A stretch of DNA of 64,000 bases from Zasmidium citrigriseum. Lineage: Eukaryota > Ascomycota > Dothideomycetes > Mycosphaerellales > Mycosphaerellaceae. The position numbers and the translations under genes are program-made. The stretch's first letter is position 1. Each line of letters opens with the position of its first letter. This document shows positions 33,342 through 44,370 of this stretch, in pieces. The stretch is taken from contig NHNW01000004.1 of assembly GCA_002786025.1 (NCBI GenBank), positions 434,001 through 498,000 of the forward strand, in the 5' to 3' direction. Under the pieces are notes generated by a model. The model was not told the origin of the DNA. It ran no database searches and saw only the letters and a program-made list of their open reading frames with translations.

Positions 33342-36300
33342 ATGTGGCGCTCCCTCCAGATCGCGTCGATAGCGACGCTGCTCTCACTCCCTTGGGCAGC
33401 CCTCGCCGGGTACCAGACGAACCAGTTCTATACCACCAACGACGCGCTGCTATCGAGAGACCCGTTTGCGATCTATGACAAGCGCCCTGAAGATTGTCCG
33501 CCATGCTTCAACTGCAACCTGGACGACTTCGTATGTCTCCAATTTGGCAACTGTACCAAGAGCAGTGGCAAATGTTCATGTCCTCCTGGATTTGGTGGAG
33601 AGGATTGCAGTCTACCACTCTGCGGCTCGCTTGCAGATGGAAAGGATCGCGCGCCCAGACAAGGCGATAAGTGCGATTGTAGGGAGGGCTGGGAGGGCAT
33701 CAATTGCAACGTATGCAAGACCAATGATGCATGCAATGCCATGATGCCGAACAAGGAGGACGGAGTCTGCTACAGGGAAGGAGTTGTTCAAAAGGAGAAC
33801 TTTCAGATCTGCGATATTACGAATCGCAAGATCTTGGATATCTTGAACGGCAAGAAGCCGCAGGCGACTTTCAGTTGCAATGCAGAATCAGCAGAGTGCA
33901 ACTTTCAATTCTGGGTGGATCAGAAAGAGAGTTTCTATTGTGCCCTGGATACTTGCTCGTGGGAGATGAAGGCTGCTGAGAACCGAAACACCACCCAGTA
34001 CAAATGCGAGAACATCAAGTGCTCATGCATTGCTGATCGCATGCTCTGTGGTGAAGACGGAAGCCTGGATATCGGCGACTTCCTCGCTGAAGAAATCAAG
34101 GGACCGGCAGAATTCAAGAGCATTAGCACGGACGGTGGCTCTAAGGAAGATGGCAGCATCTTCTCCGAACCCGCCATGAATGGCTTGATCTCGAGTGTGT
34201 TTGGCGATCGCAGCATTTTCCTCAACTGCCATAGTGGGGAGTGTCTCTACAAGACCGAAGTGCCTGGATACGAACGACCGATCAAGACGATCAACACGCC
34301 CTTGATTGCAGGCGTCATCTCTGGATGTGCTTTGTTCGTGGTTGCGGTAGTGCTCTTGATCTTCTTCCTCAGCCGAAGGTCATCGAGACAAGGATACAGC
34401 CCCATCAGGCTTGGAGACGATGAGGAAGAGGAGAATGCTCGACTTCTGGCTGACCACAAGCCGGCCGCGCTCTTCTTCGAGAACGTTGCCTACAACCTGA
34501 AAGGGAAGCAGATCCTCTACGATATCCAGGGATCCGTGCATCCTGGTGAGCTCATGGCCATCATGGGTGCTTCCGGTGCTGGAAAGACCTCGTTCTTGGA
34601 CATTCTTGCCCGAAAGAAGAAGCGTGGTGCTGTTGCAGGTGACTTTTGGCTGAATGGCGAGAAGGTTGCTGACGATCAGTATCGCAACGTGATCGGCTTC
34701 GTCGATCAAGAAGACACCATGCTTCCAACTCTCACTGTACACGAAACTATCCTGGACTCTGCGCTTCTGCGTCTGCCGAAATCGATGAGCCGTGCTTCCA
34801 AGGAACAGAAGGTCGAAGATGTTGAGCGTCAACTTGGCATCTACAACATCAGACACCAAGTCATTGGCTCAGAGGAGACTGGACGTGGTATTTCTGGCGG
34901 AGAAAAGCGAAGAGTCGGCATCGCCTGCGAACTGGTCACCAGCCCTAGCATCCTGTTCTTGGACGAGCCTACCTCCGGTCTGGACGCATTCAATGCCTTC
35001 AATGTCGTCGAGTGTCTGGTGACCCTTGTGAAGACCTACAACAGGACAGTCGTCTTCACAATCCATCAGCCTCGCTCCAACATCGTTGCGCTCTTCGACC
35101 AACTGATCCTGCTCGCTGAGGGGCGCACGGTCTACAGCGGACCCTTCAAGGAGTGTCAGAGCTATTTCGACAGCATTGGATACTCGTGCCCACCAGGTTT
35201 CAACATTGCGGATTACCTCGTGGACTTGACTATGCATGCTACATCGCATGAAATAGACGACGACGACATTGGACTCGGCTCAGAGGGCGGTGATGGCAGG
35301 ACTACCCGTGCAAGCTCGACCATGGCAATAAAGAGCATTCCAAGTGTGAGCAACGTCAGCATCGGCGAGTCAGTCCACTCTGGTCAAGCGGAATCTCTGC
35401 TCCGGCCAAAGGCAAAGCGCAAGACGAGCATACGCCAACAGCAAGAGAGGCAGCTGTACTCTAGGAAGAGTACCGATCAGCACCCCACACCTTCAAGTGT
35501 ACGCAGTGATGACAGCAACTTCGAGAGGGACATGCAGAGGAGTCAGCAACAATGGCTGAGACTGTCGAAACAACAAGGAGTACCTCCACCGCAGGTCCTT
35601 GACGATCCTCACAATCTTTCGCCAGCAGTTGAAGGTGCTACCGGTACAAATCTCGATTATCTGGTCTCATCGTACGCAGAATCAGATGTCGCGAAGCAGC
35701 AGCAAGACGATCTCCGCAATGCAGTTTCCACGGCGCAGGGCAGCAATGGCCATCCACCTGGTACTCCTAACGGCAGTACGAGCACTAAGATTATGGGCTA
35801 TAAGAAGCCTTGGCCACATACTCAATTCCTGATCCTGTCGAGACGTACCTGGCGAAATCTGTACCGGAATCCGATGCTCATGCTCACCCACTACGCTATC
35901 GCCATCGTCTTGGCTGTCTTCCTTGGCTTCCTTTTCTATGGCCTCACGGATGATCTCAAGGGCTTCCAGAACCGTCTAGGTTTCTTCTTCTTCCTGCTGG
36001 CCCTCTTCGGCTTCAGCACCTTGACGTCTCTGACGGTCTTCGCCCCGGAGCGACTTCTATTCCTACGCGAACGCTCGAAGGGTTACTACTCACCGATTGC
36101 CTATTACCTGGCCAAAGTCGTCTTCGATGTCGTTCCTCTGCGCCTTATTCCGCCGCTTATCATGGGCTGCATCGTTTACCCCATGACGGGCTTAATCCCC
36201 AGCTGGGGCGAGTTCTTCAAGTTCATTTTGTTCATTGTTCTTTTCAATCTGGCATCAGCCATGATTTGCTTATTCATCGGCATTTGTGTCCGCAATCAGG

Positions 36301-36696
36301 GCGTGGCCAACCTCCTTGGCGTACTTTCCATGCTGTTCAGTCTTCTGTTTGGAGGCTTTTTGTTGAACCACGAGACGATTCCAAAGCCAGTCTTATGGCT
36401 GCAAGCAGTAAGTCAACTCATCTCTCTGTGCATCGACGCTATGCTGACTGTTGTTCTAGTTGTCGATCTTCCACTACGGCTTCGAAGGTCTCATCGTCAA
36501 CGAGGTCCGCTACCTATCACTCATCGACCACAAGTACGGACTGGACATCGAGGTCCCAGGCTCTGCGATTCTGTCCAGCTTCGGCTTCAATGTCCTTGCC
36601 TTGTGGAGCGATGTTGTCGGGCTCGCCGTCTTCTGCGGCGTGTTCCTTTTGCTAGGCTACCTAGCCATTCACTTCTTGCTGGTTGAGACGAGATAA
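33342..36696 (+). CDS. adp1: ABCG-family transporter, yeast ADP1-like
   Basis: A half-size ABC transporter with a large extracellular N-terminal domain. Two exons (33342..36407 and 36460..36696) give 1100 aa. Residues 1-22 are a signal peptide. A cysteine-rich, EGF-like ectodomain follows ([31 protein letters not shown]), then one membrane helix ([20 protein letters not shown]). The ATPase domain has Walker [10 protein letters not shown], signature [16 protein letters not shown] and Walker [13 protein letters not shown] long Ser/Gln-rich linker leads to a six-helix ABC2 domain ([20 protein letters not shown]). The intron splits [15 protein letters not shown]. The substrate is not known for this subgroup. 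Confidence 0.95.
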
Positions 36697-37120
36697 TGGA
36701 GGTGCTGAATCAGTGGCACCTCTAATGGGTCGGAGGAGTGTTATACAGAGCGAGTGAGCATTTGTATAGGCGTTGCATGTATAGATATACGGACACGGCC
36801 GAGTGGTCGGATAATGTCGAAATCAAGATTGATGTCTCTCTGACGCCTCTATTTTCCTTACTTTCTCAGTGTGTTGGTCGTTATTTGTTTTCAACTTGTT
36901 CGATCTCTTGCTACACCCTCAAAGCTCTTCACATGGCCGACGATCGGAAGCCCCGCATTCAACATCAAGCTTGGCAGGCGCACGGCGGGAAGAGCCGCCG
37001 GCCGCACTGCATCACGAACAGCAGCGGCGACCCACGACGACACCTCAACTTCTCGACTGTCGATGAAAGAGCTGCCCTAACCAACAGTCTCCGAGGCAGT
37101 ATCATACGCGAATCGACAAC
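36697..37120. other. Intergenic region, ABC transporter / NAC-beta
   Basis: 424 bp. It includes a sequence resembling a tRNA D-arm (near 36796) that does not fold into a tRNA. The pyrimidine-rich part near 36830-36930 may be the NAC-beta promoter. Confidence 0.4.
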
Positions 37121-37847
37121 ATGGACGAGGCGAAGCTTCAGCGTATGAGGGAGGCCGTCCGCATTGGTACGTTTGCCCGTCCTGCGCCTACCAAAATACC
37201 TTCACGTGCGCAGGAATGACTTCTGAACATGCGCTGACCATTTGCAGGGTAAGCATATCTTTTCCGCAATCACCAGCACGAACACCGACCCGCTACGAGA
37301 TTTCCGCACCCCGAGAGAATTGAAGAGCGAGGGAAATGGGTATGGGACATGTATTGACATTTGTGTTACAGCGGCAAGGGCACTCCCCGAAGAAAGGTTA
37401 AGAAGGTCCACAAGAGCTCCGGCACCGATGACAAGAAGTTGCAAACCACCCTCAAGAAGATGAACGTGCAGCCAATCACGGCCATTGAGGAGGTGAACAT
37501 GTTCAAGGCGGACGGCAATGTCATCCACTTCTCTGCTCCTAAGGGTGAGTCAGGCGCACGCATACATACGGACACATACTGAGACATCTGCAGTCCACGC
37601 CTCCGTCCCATCCAACACCTTCGCCATCTACGGCAACGGCGAGGACAAGGAGCTCACTGAGCTGGTCCCCGGTATCCTCAACCAGCTCGGCCCAGACTCA
37701 TTAGCCTCGCTGCGAAAGCTTGCCGAGAGCTACCAGAGCCTCCAGAAGAGCGGCGAGGGCGAGGAGGGCAAGAAGGACGATGACGACGACGAGATCCCTG
37801 ACCTTGTTGAGGGCGAGAACTTCGAGACCAAGGGCGACGTCGAGTAA
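37121..37847 (+). CDS. egd1: Nascent polypeptide-associated complex beta subunit (BTF3/Egd1)
   Basis: The NAC-beta subunit binds ribosomes at the tunnel exit. The conserved protein requires exons 37121..37166, a single base at 37248, 37372..37544 and 37594..37847, giving 157 aa. The first exon codes [15 protein letters not shown] plus one base (G), and the third starts with one base (C) before GGC AAG GGC. The family sequence [18 protein letters not shown] needs one more G between them. That base is supplied by G37248, flanked by TTTGCAG and GTAAGC. The NAC domain includes [16 protein letters not shown] and [17 protein letters not shown]. The acidic tail ends FETKGDVE. The one-base exon is inferred from frame conservation; without it the frame is lost. 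Confidence 0.9.
37248..37248 (+). other. egd1: Putative one-nucleotide exon of NAC-beta
   Basis: A single G lies between the acceptor TTTGCAG (ending 37247) and the donor GTAAGC (starting 37249). It is needed to complete the second-codon Gly at the exon 1/3 boundary. The upstream intron is 81 nt with a GCTGACC branch-like site. The downstream intron is 123 nt and ends GTTACAG. Confidence 0.7.
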
Positions 37848-38500
37848 ATACGACCGAATATATCGACACGCGACCGCGACTTCGTTTCTCATTCGGCGCA
37901 GGGCAGGGTGCATGGATCAGAGCCTAAAAGCAAGCCGTGTGCTGTCTCCGGCCAGGGGCATCACATGGCTCTTCTCGCAGACGGCAAGTCGCAGAATGTG
38001 TAAATGCTTCGAGCTGCTGTATATTAGGTACGCGGCATGAGAAAAGGCCTTCACGATGAACCAAAAAGCGACTCCTCCCAACTTCAGTCCAAGTGCATGT
38101 GCATTACAGCCGCAAGCCACGAAATCGGTATCTTCGGTAAATCATGTCCATCCGGCTGGGTTGGAAGTGCAGCCTCAGCAGTATCCCCTTGAAAAAAAAT
38201 GTCGAAGTCAGCTTACCGGCCCTTCTAACCTGCAGTCAGCCAGTGCTATCCAAGATCAAACTCAGAGTACCCTCTGCTCCATGCCAAGACTAAAGGAGCA
38301 GGAGCTCGGCTTGAGTGTTGGCGATCGCGAGGCTGTAATTCAATCGGGTTAATGCCTCGTTCCAACGCAGCCATTCCATGCTATCATTCCCGCTGATATC
38401 GTTGTTAGGTCTTCTTCTCAAGCGAAGATGGTGGATACATATAGGTGAGTGCAGTGGGTCGGGCTCACGTCTTTGTACCTCGACACTACCGTAAGGCGAG
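37848..38500. other. Intergenic region, NAC-beta / FAD oxidase
   Basis: 653 bp. An open frame from 38056 to 38352 has no protein-like features. No gene or repeat recognised. Confidence 0.45.
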
Positions 38501-40145
38501 ATGAAGCTGGTCTCATTGCTCTCTGCCGGTGCTCAGATCTGTCGTCCTGGCTCTGACTGTTTCCGCAATGCAAATAGTCGATTTGTGTCTGGGTGGGCAG
38601 TACCGAGCTTTGATGTGGTCGTTGAAGTCGCCACGACGCAGGACGTCCACAACACGGTATACGGACAGGTCAAGCATGATTCGGATTCGATGACAGCTGA
38701 CATACGAGAAAGATCAAGTACGCCAATGAGCACGACCAACCCTTCCTCGCGATCTCAGGCAGGCACGGTTTCACAAAGTCTCTGGGTAACATGCAGAATG
38801 GCATCGGCATCAATATGAGACAAATGAACGAAGTCACCATCGCTGAAGATGGCCAGAGCGCTACGGTCGGCGGAGGCATTATCTCTAAGGAGCTGATCGA
38901 TTACCTCTGGCCCCGAGGAAAGCAGTCAGGTATTATTGAAACTCGAACGAGCTCGTCACCTCCCACTAACTCACTACAGTCATCGGCGCATGCGAGTGCA
39001 CTGGTCTCGTTTCGCCAATGCTAGGAGGCGGCCATGGGTTCCTGAAGGGACGATACGGACTAATGTCAGACAATCTCATATCCGCCAACCTCGTTCTCGC
39101 CAATAGCTTTACAATCACCGTCTCAGAATCACAGCATCCTGACCTCTTCTGGGCGATCCGTGGTGCTGGACACAACTTTGGCATAGTCACGTCCTTCGAA
39201 TACAAGATCCACGATCGGACCCCTGAGAACGAGATGTGGGCGTATGAATTGATGATCTTCTCGATCGACAAGCTGGAAGCTGTGTATGAAGAGGCTGAGA
39301 GACAGAGGAAGGTTGCTCCGGTTGAACTTGGGCATTGGGGCTTTGTGACTCCGGTCCGTGATGTCGATGCTAGTGTGGTGAGTCGCTCGAAAACGAGATG
39401 TAGAGGGCATGTACTGAGTTTGTTTGCAGCATTCGTTGCTCTTCACGGTGTTCTATCAGGGGTCGGGATTACCGGCCAAATACATCGATCCATTCCACAA
39501 ACTCGGGCCTTTGGTGTCGAACCCCGGTGTCACGGAATTCCCTGGCTTTGCCAAAGCCCTTGGTCTGGGTACGCATTTCACTGGGCAGTGAAATTCATAC
39601 ATCTCACTGACCTCCATGCCTTAGACATGTCCTCCCCCGTCTGCCAACCCGGCGGTCCCTCCTATCAAAACTTCCCCGTCAACCTCGAATCCTACAACCC
39701 CAAAGCCCTCCGCGAAGCAGTCAACATCCTCGAAAGCACACCTCCCGACCTCCAATTCTCATCCCTCCTCATCGAAGGCTACAGCGGCGAAGCAGTTCGA
39801 GCCAGGACAGCAGACTCCTGTGCTTTTCCAAACCGTGGCCGTGGGATTCTGATTGGGGTCTTCATGGCTTGGCCGGATAACCGAACAGACCTGGTGGATC
39901 AGGCGTCGGAGTTTGGGATGAGGATTCAGAAGGCTCTTGCTGAAGGCGGTGATGGTAAGGTGCATTCGTATGTGAATTATGCTAGTGGGCATGAGTCGCT
40001 GGAGGCGGTTTATGGGTATGAGGGGTGGAGGACGGAGAAGTTGAGGAGGTTGAAGAGGGTGTATGATCCGGAGGGGAGGTTTAACTACTATTTGCCAATT
40101 GATGGGACGAAAGATGGAGATGATGCTGGGAAGGACGAGTTATAA
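38501..40145 (+). CDS. FAD-linked oxidoreductase, berberine-bridge (BBE) type
   Basis: A flavin-dependent oxidase of the FAD_binding_4/BBE family. Five exons (38501..38656, 38713..38929, 38980..39377, 39430..39568, 39625..40145) give 476 aa with every junction in frame. FAD-domain motifs: PSFDVVVEVATTQDVHNT, then after the join IKYANEHDQPFLAISGRHGF, GGGIISKELIDYLWPRG, PMLGGGHGFLKGRYGLMSDN and DLFWAIRGAGHNFGIVTSFE. The C-terminal BBE motif is YGYEGWRTEKLRRLKRVYDP followed by GRFNYY. There is no signal peptide, so it may act inside the cell, as in secondary-metabolite or alcohol oxidation; this is an inference. The coding strand turns from C-rich (39625-39780) to G-rich (39840 to the stop). Confidence 0.85.
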
Positions 40146-40243
40146 AATGATTGTTTCTCCGTTGGTGTCGTTATGTACTATGCCATTGCTGGGTACACTC
40201 TAGTACTATTACTCTGAAACAACAAAGAGACACGTTCCATTCT

Positions 40244-41229
40244 CTACTCCCATTTCTTGATCTGCTCCTCCGTATATTCCCACAGCTCCTTCGCCAGATC
40301 TTCCTTCTGCGCATAGAACGGACTACCCATCGAAGTAACAGCAACTGGCTTCCAATAGTAAGACCGCTTCACCTCGTCCTTGGGTGCTGTAGCCGCCCAA
40401 AGCTGATTCTTCGCTCCATTCGGCACGTCCATAAAGAAGACTTTGATGACCGGCAAGAATACTTTCGCGAGAGGATTGGTCTCCATCTGCGAAGCGTAAA
40501 GATCCGTGGCAATGACACCAGGATGAAGACTCGTGGCGGTAATCGATGGATACCTCCTCTGTAGCTCGCGGGCATGGAGGATATTGGCTAGTTTAGATTG
40601 CCCGTATCGCCGCCAGGTCAGGTACTTCTCGAGCTTGTCTTGGTCGTAGATGATCCCTGGGGCCATCAAGTGGCCTTCTGAGGAGACGTTGATCACGCGG
40701 ACATCGGAGTTGGGTTGCTCGGCTGTACTGAGGAGTGTTGGGAGGAGGAGCTTGGTGAGCAGGGCATGGCCCATGTGATTTGTGCCGAATTGGATTTCGT
40801 AGCCTTCTTTGGTCTTGGAGTAGGGGACGGCCATGATCCCGGCGTTGTTGATTAAGATGTCAAGTCGATTCGACCGCCGCTTGAACTCCTCGGCTGCCTC
40901 CTTGATGGAAGAGAAGGATGTGAGGTCCATCTTAAGGAATTCGATCTTGCCATTGGGCACGTTCTTCTTGATGTCTTCGATGGCAGCTTCCGCTTTGGAT
41001 GGTGTCCTCGCCGCGAGGTAGATCTCTTTGGGATTGTGCTTCGCCAGCTGGAGCACAGTTTCCTTTCCAAGCCCAGTGTTTCCTTGCTTTGGCGTTAGAA
41101 GCGGAAGGAGAAGGATTATTTAAGCGCGAAGTCGAACTTGCCTCCAGTGATGAGGATGACTTTGCCGTCAAGGTTCGGAATGTCCTTGTCCGGATCGAAC
41201 TTCTTTCCGCCGAATAGCCACTCCAACAT
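40244..41229 (-). CDS. Short-chain dehydrogenase/reductase
   Basis: An NAD(P)-dependent SDR of unknown substrate, 308 aa, from two exons on the minus strand (41229..41142 and 41082..40244). The Rossmann start is KVILITGGNTGLGKETV, formed across the intron. NNAG (in LDILINNAGIMAVPY) and the catalytic YGQSK (in WRRYGQSKLANILHAREL) follow. It is similar to retinol dehydrogenase/WW-domain oxidoreductase-like fungal SDRs. The intron is GC-AG: the donor is GCAAGT, the most common form of this rare class, and the acceptor is AGCAAG. A GT donor cannot replace it without breaking the glycine motif. Confidence 0.9.
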
Positions 41230-41776
41230 GGCTCCCCTGAACGATGATGAAGTCTATGGATCTGGATCTTGGTCTGGTGGATGTTCGGGCTCAGAGACAA
41301 TTGCACTCGTTGTTTGGCTGCGATGGAAATGGAGATGGAATTCGATAGAATGGAAATTGCTTTTCACCAACCTCGCTGTTGTTCAGGACCTCGTAAGTCT
41401 CGTATGTCTTTTTGGTTGACGTCGAGCAAGTTCACGCCGCGGTCTGATCGACCGTGATTGGGTAGATCATGAATCCAGCCATATTAGGACTAGCTCTGTC
41501 TCGGTGCAACAGTCGCCGACTTCACCTCCCAGCCACAAGATCTGGTCAAGACTCACGAAGCTTTCCCCTCACGCCTTCTGTTCCACCTGCATTAGCACAC
41601 GGCCCAGTAGGACCGTTCCTGACTACAATGTCATCGGTTTCGCTACGTGCTGCCTTATGCGGTGCTCTGAGTCCAGTGAGGGGATACGATGGAAACGAAG
41701 GATTCTTGCGGGAACAGTATGTATTGGAGCCGCCGGTAGGTGTGGGAAAAAGTCTCGTTTGTTTCTTCAGAGCATC
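41230..41776. promoter_or_regulatory. Shared 5' region, SDR / beta-glucosidase
   Basis: 547 bp between divergent start codons. No specific element recognised. Confidence 0.45.
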
Positions 41777-44036
41777 ATGTTTCTCCTCAGTATCTTCTGC
41801 TTTTGGGCCTTGTCCCAGACTGCCCTTGCTTGGAATCCAGGATGGCATGGCGGTCCTCCGCGCTGGGGCTCGAAGTCTTGGGACTGGGATAGCTATTGCT
41901 CGCATCATACCCCAGCACCAACATCGACAGTGGGCGACTCTATCTTCTGGACCATGTTCCCTGCTCACGATTCATAGGCACCGGCAACTTGCCCTGCCAC
42001 TCGCACGACCGCCTATAGTCCGTTCGCGTACACGGTCGAAACAACTACCAGATATGCCACGGCTATTCCATCACCCTTGAAACTTCCCACGACCTATGCA
42101 CCGCCCTTCAGCCAAGTCTCAAGCCTCCTTCCTCCAAATCCGACTTACACAACTTATTCTCTCGATCGGAATGCCACAAGCCTTCAAGACGGTCGCTACG
42201 GGCAAGGAGCCTATGCACGGCTATGGGCACCATTGAGCTACAACACTACAGTGCCATTCACCACCACTGTATCGCCGACGCCACTCGCGAGCAGTGAGCT
42301 GGTCTATCCGCCGCCATTGTACACCGCTTGCCCTCAACAAGCAGACTCGTGCGTTGACTGCTACAAGCTGCCTAAAGACTTCATCTGGGGTGTGGCAGGA
42401 AGTGCGTTCCAGATTGAAGGAGGACTCACTGAAGATGGACGAGGACCCAGCCAGCTGGACATTTTTGGATCGTTGCCAAACACAGAAGATCAGGCGAATG
42501 CTGTCGTTGCTGATATGAACTATTGGCTTTACAAGCAAGACATCGCTCGATTGGCTGCGGTTGGGATTCCATACTACGTGAGTGCCTCTGGCAACCTCCC
42601 CCTAGACTTGTTGCTAACTTTTAGTAGTCATTCTCGATCTCCTGGACGCGAGTGGTTCCATTCGGCGAAGCAGGCAGTCCCATCAACACAGCAGCCCTCG
42701 AACACTACGACGAACTCATCAACACTTGCATCGAGTACGGAATCGTACCGATCGTGACTCTTTCACACAACGACTCGCCTCTCAATGTCACATTCCAGAA
42801 CCCCGGATTTGCAGACGCTTTTCTGTACTACGCAAAACACGTCATGACGAGATACAGTGTGAGTATTCCTGCAACGGCATACTCTCACGCAGATCTGATG
42901 ATCACCACAGGATCGTGTATCGAATTGGGTTACTTTAAATGAGCCCAACATCAACTTTGGATCGGCGTACTACTCTGTCCCACATATCCTCATGGGTCAC
43001 GCCAAAGTCTACCATTGGTACAAGGAAACTCTCAACGGGACAGGCAATGTCACGATCAAGGTAAACAGCCTTCAACTGCTGAAGAGGGTGTCTTTTGACT
43101 GAGATTCGCTTCAATAGTTTGCGAACAACCTCGCTACGCCTCTCGATAGCTCAAACCCGGACGACACACAAGCGGCCTTGCGATATCAAGACTACATCCT
43201 TGGAATCATAGGCAATCCCATCTTTCTTGGACAGCAGTATCCCGCGGAAGTCCTGAATACCACTGGCATCAACTTGACAGCATTGACTGATAATGAGCTC
43301 TCGTACATCAATGGTACCTCGGACTACTGGTGAGCGAGACATGATCACGATTCATACGTAGGATCCTGTACTGACCTTGAACCCTATTTGCAGGTCTTTC
43401 GATCCATACACCGCAGGCTTTGCCACGAGTCCACCAAACGGAATTGACGCGTGCGCGAAGAACATCAGTGATCCGCTTTGGCCCACTTGTGTGGTCAACA
43501 CTAACGTCCAGCAAGACGGATGGCTCAATGGGCAAGGTCAGAGGCTTCATATCTTCTAAAACTAGACACGCATTGACTCTTCGTAGGATCGTTCGCCTAT
43601 GCTTACATTGCTCCTCAGTACGTTCGTCAGCAACTTGGCTATGTCTGGAACGTCTTCAAACCGAAGGGCGTACTCATTGCGGAATTCGGCTTCAATCCCT
43701 TTATGGAGAATGCAAAGACGGTTGTTGCTCAGCGATACGATCTGGAGAGGAGCCTTTACTATGAGTGGTTCTTGAGAGAAACGTTGAAGAGCATCTACGA
43801 AGATGGCGTCAACGTGGTTGGAGCTTTGGCGTGGAGTTTCGTTGACAACGACGAGTTTACATCGTATTACCAACAGTGAGTGCCTCAATAGCCCATATTC
43901 TTTGATCAGAAGCTAACAGTTCTTGTCTAGATATGGTTTGCAGCATGTGAATCGCACGGATGGTCGTTTGACGAGGTCATTCAAAAGGAGCATGTTCGAC
44001 TATGTCGACTTCTTCCACCAGTATGTAGAGAAATAG
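41777..44036 (+). CDS. Secreted glycoside hydrolase family 1 beta-glucosidase-like
   Basis: A GH1 retaining beta-glycosidase. Eight exons (41777..41929, 41978..42577, 42628..42858, 42911..43060, 43118..43329, 43394..43536, 43587..43875, 43931..44036) give 627 aa. The signal peptide is MFLLSIFCFWALSQTALA, followed by about 150 residues of Pro/Thr/Tyr-rich extension not usual in GH1. The GH1 domain opens KLPKDFIWGVAGSAFQIEGG. The acid/base Glu is in WVTLNEPNINFGSAY and the nucleophile Glu in GVLIAEFGFNPF, where the usual TENG is AEFG. The C-terminus has YGLQHVNRTDGRLTRSFKRS. Several N-glycosylation sequons are present. Intron 1 (48 nt) removes an in-frame TAG. Confidence 0.88.
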
Positions 44037-44370
44037 CCGATTGAGCATCAGACTCGATGCTTCGACACCTATCGAATGTATCGAACCACGTCTGTCTTCT
44101 ATTTAGCTATTTAGAATTGATTGTTGTCTTAATTAAATGGCCGCCTAATTGGCCAATCGATATGCCCCACTTTAGCTGCAGCGCACAAGACCTCTTGCTT
44201 TAAACCCTGCAATAGTAGCTGCACGACGAGTGTCATACCTGCAAGACTTTGATGAACGCCTGACCTCATTAAACTCCTGACCGATTCCTACCTTGCCCGA
44301 ACCCAGCTGTATACCTTGACACCGACCTTCAATCTGAGCCACGCCATCGTCAGCAAGTCCAGGCGCCGAG
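44037..44370. other. Intergenic region, beta-glucosidase / NMT
   Basis: 334 bp, AT-rich near 44100-44160. No gene or repeat recognised. Confidence 0.45.

Noticed and set aside
36790..36910. tRNA-like A-box (GGCCGAGTGG) with a GTTCGA word about 100 bp later
   Set aside because: No acceptor stem or T-stem pairing can be drawn; it lies in the intergenic region after the ABC transporter.
38501..38818. Reading the start of the FAD oxidase as a broken gene
   Set aside because: A GTATAC...GAAAG intron (38657-38712) restores the conserved frame, so the gene is intact.
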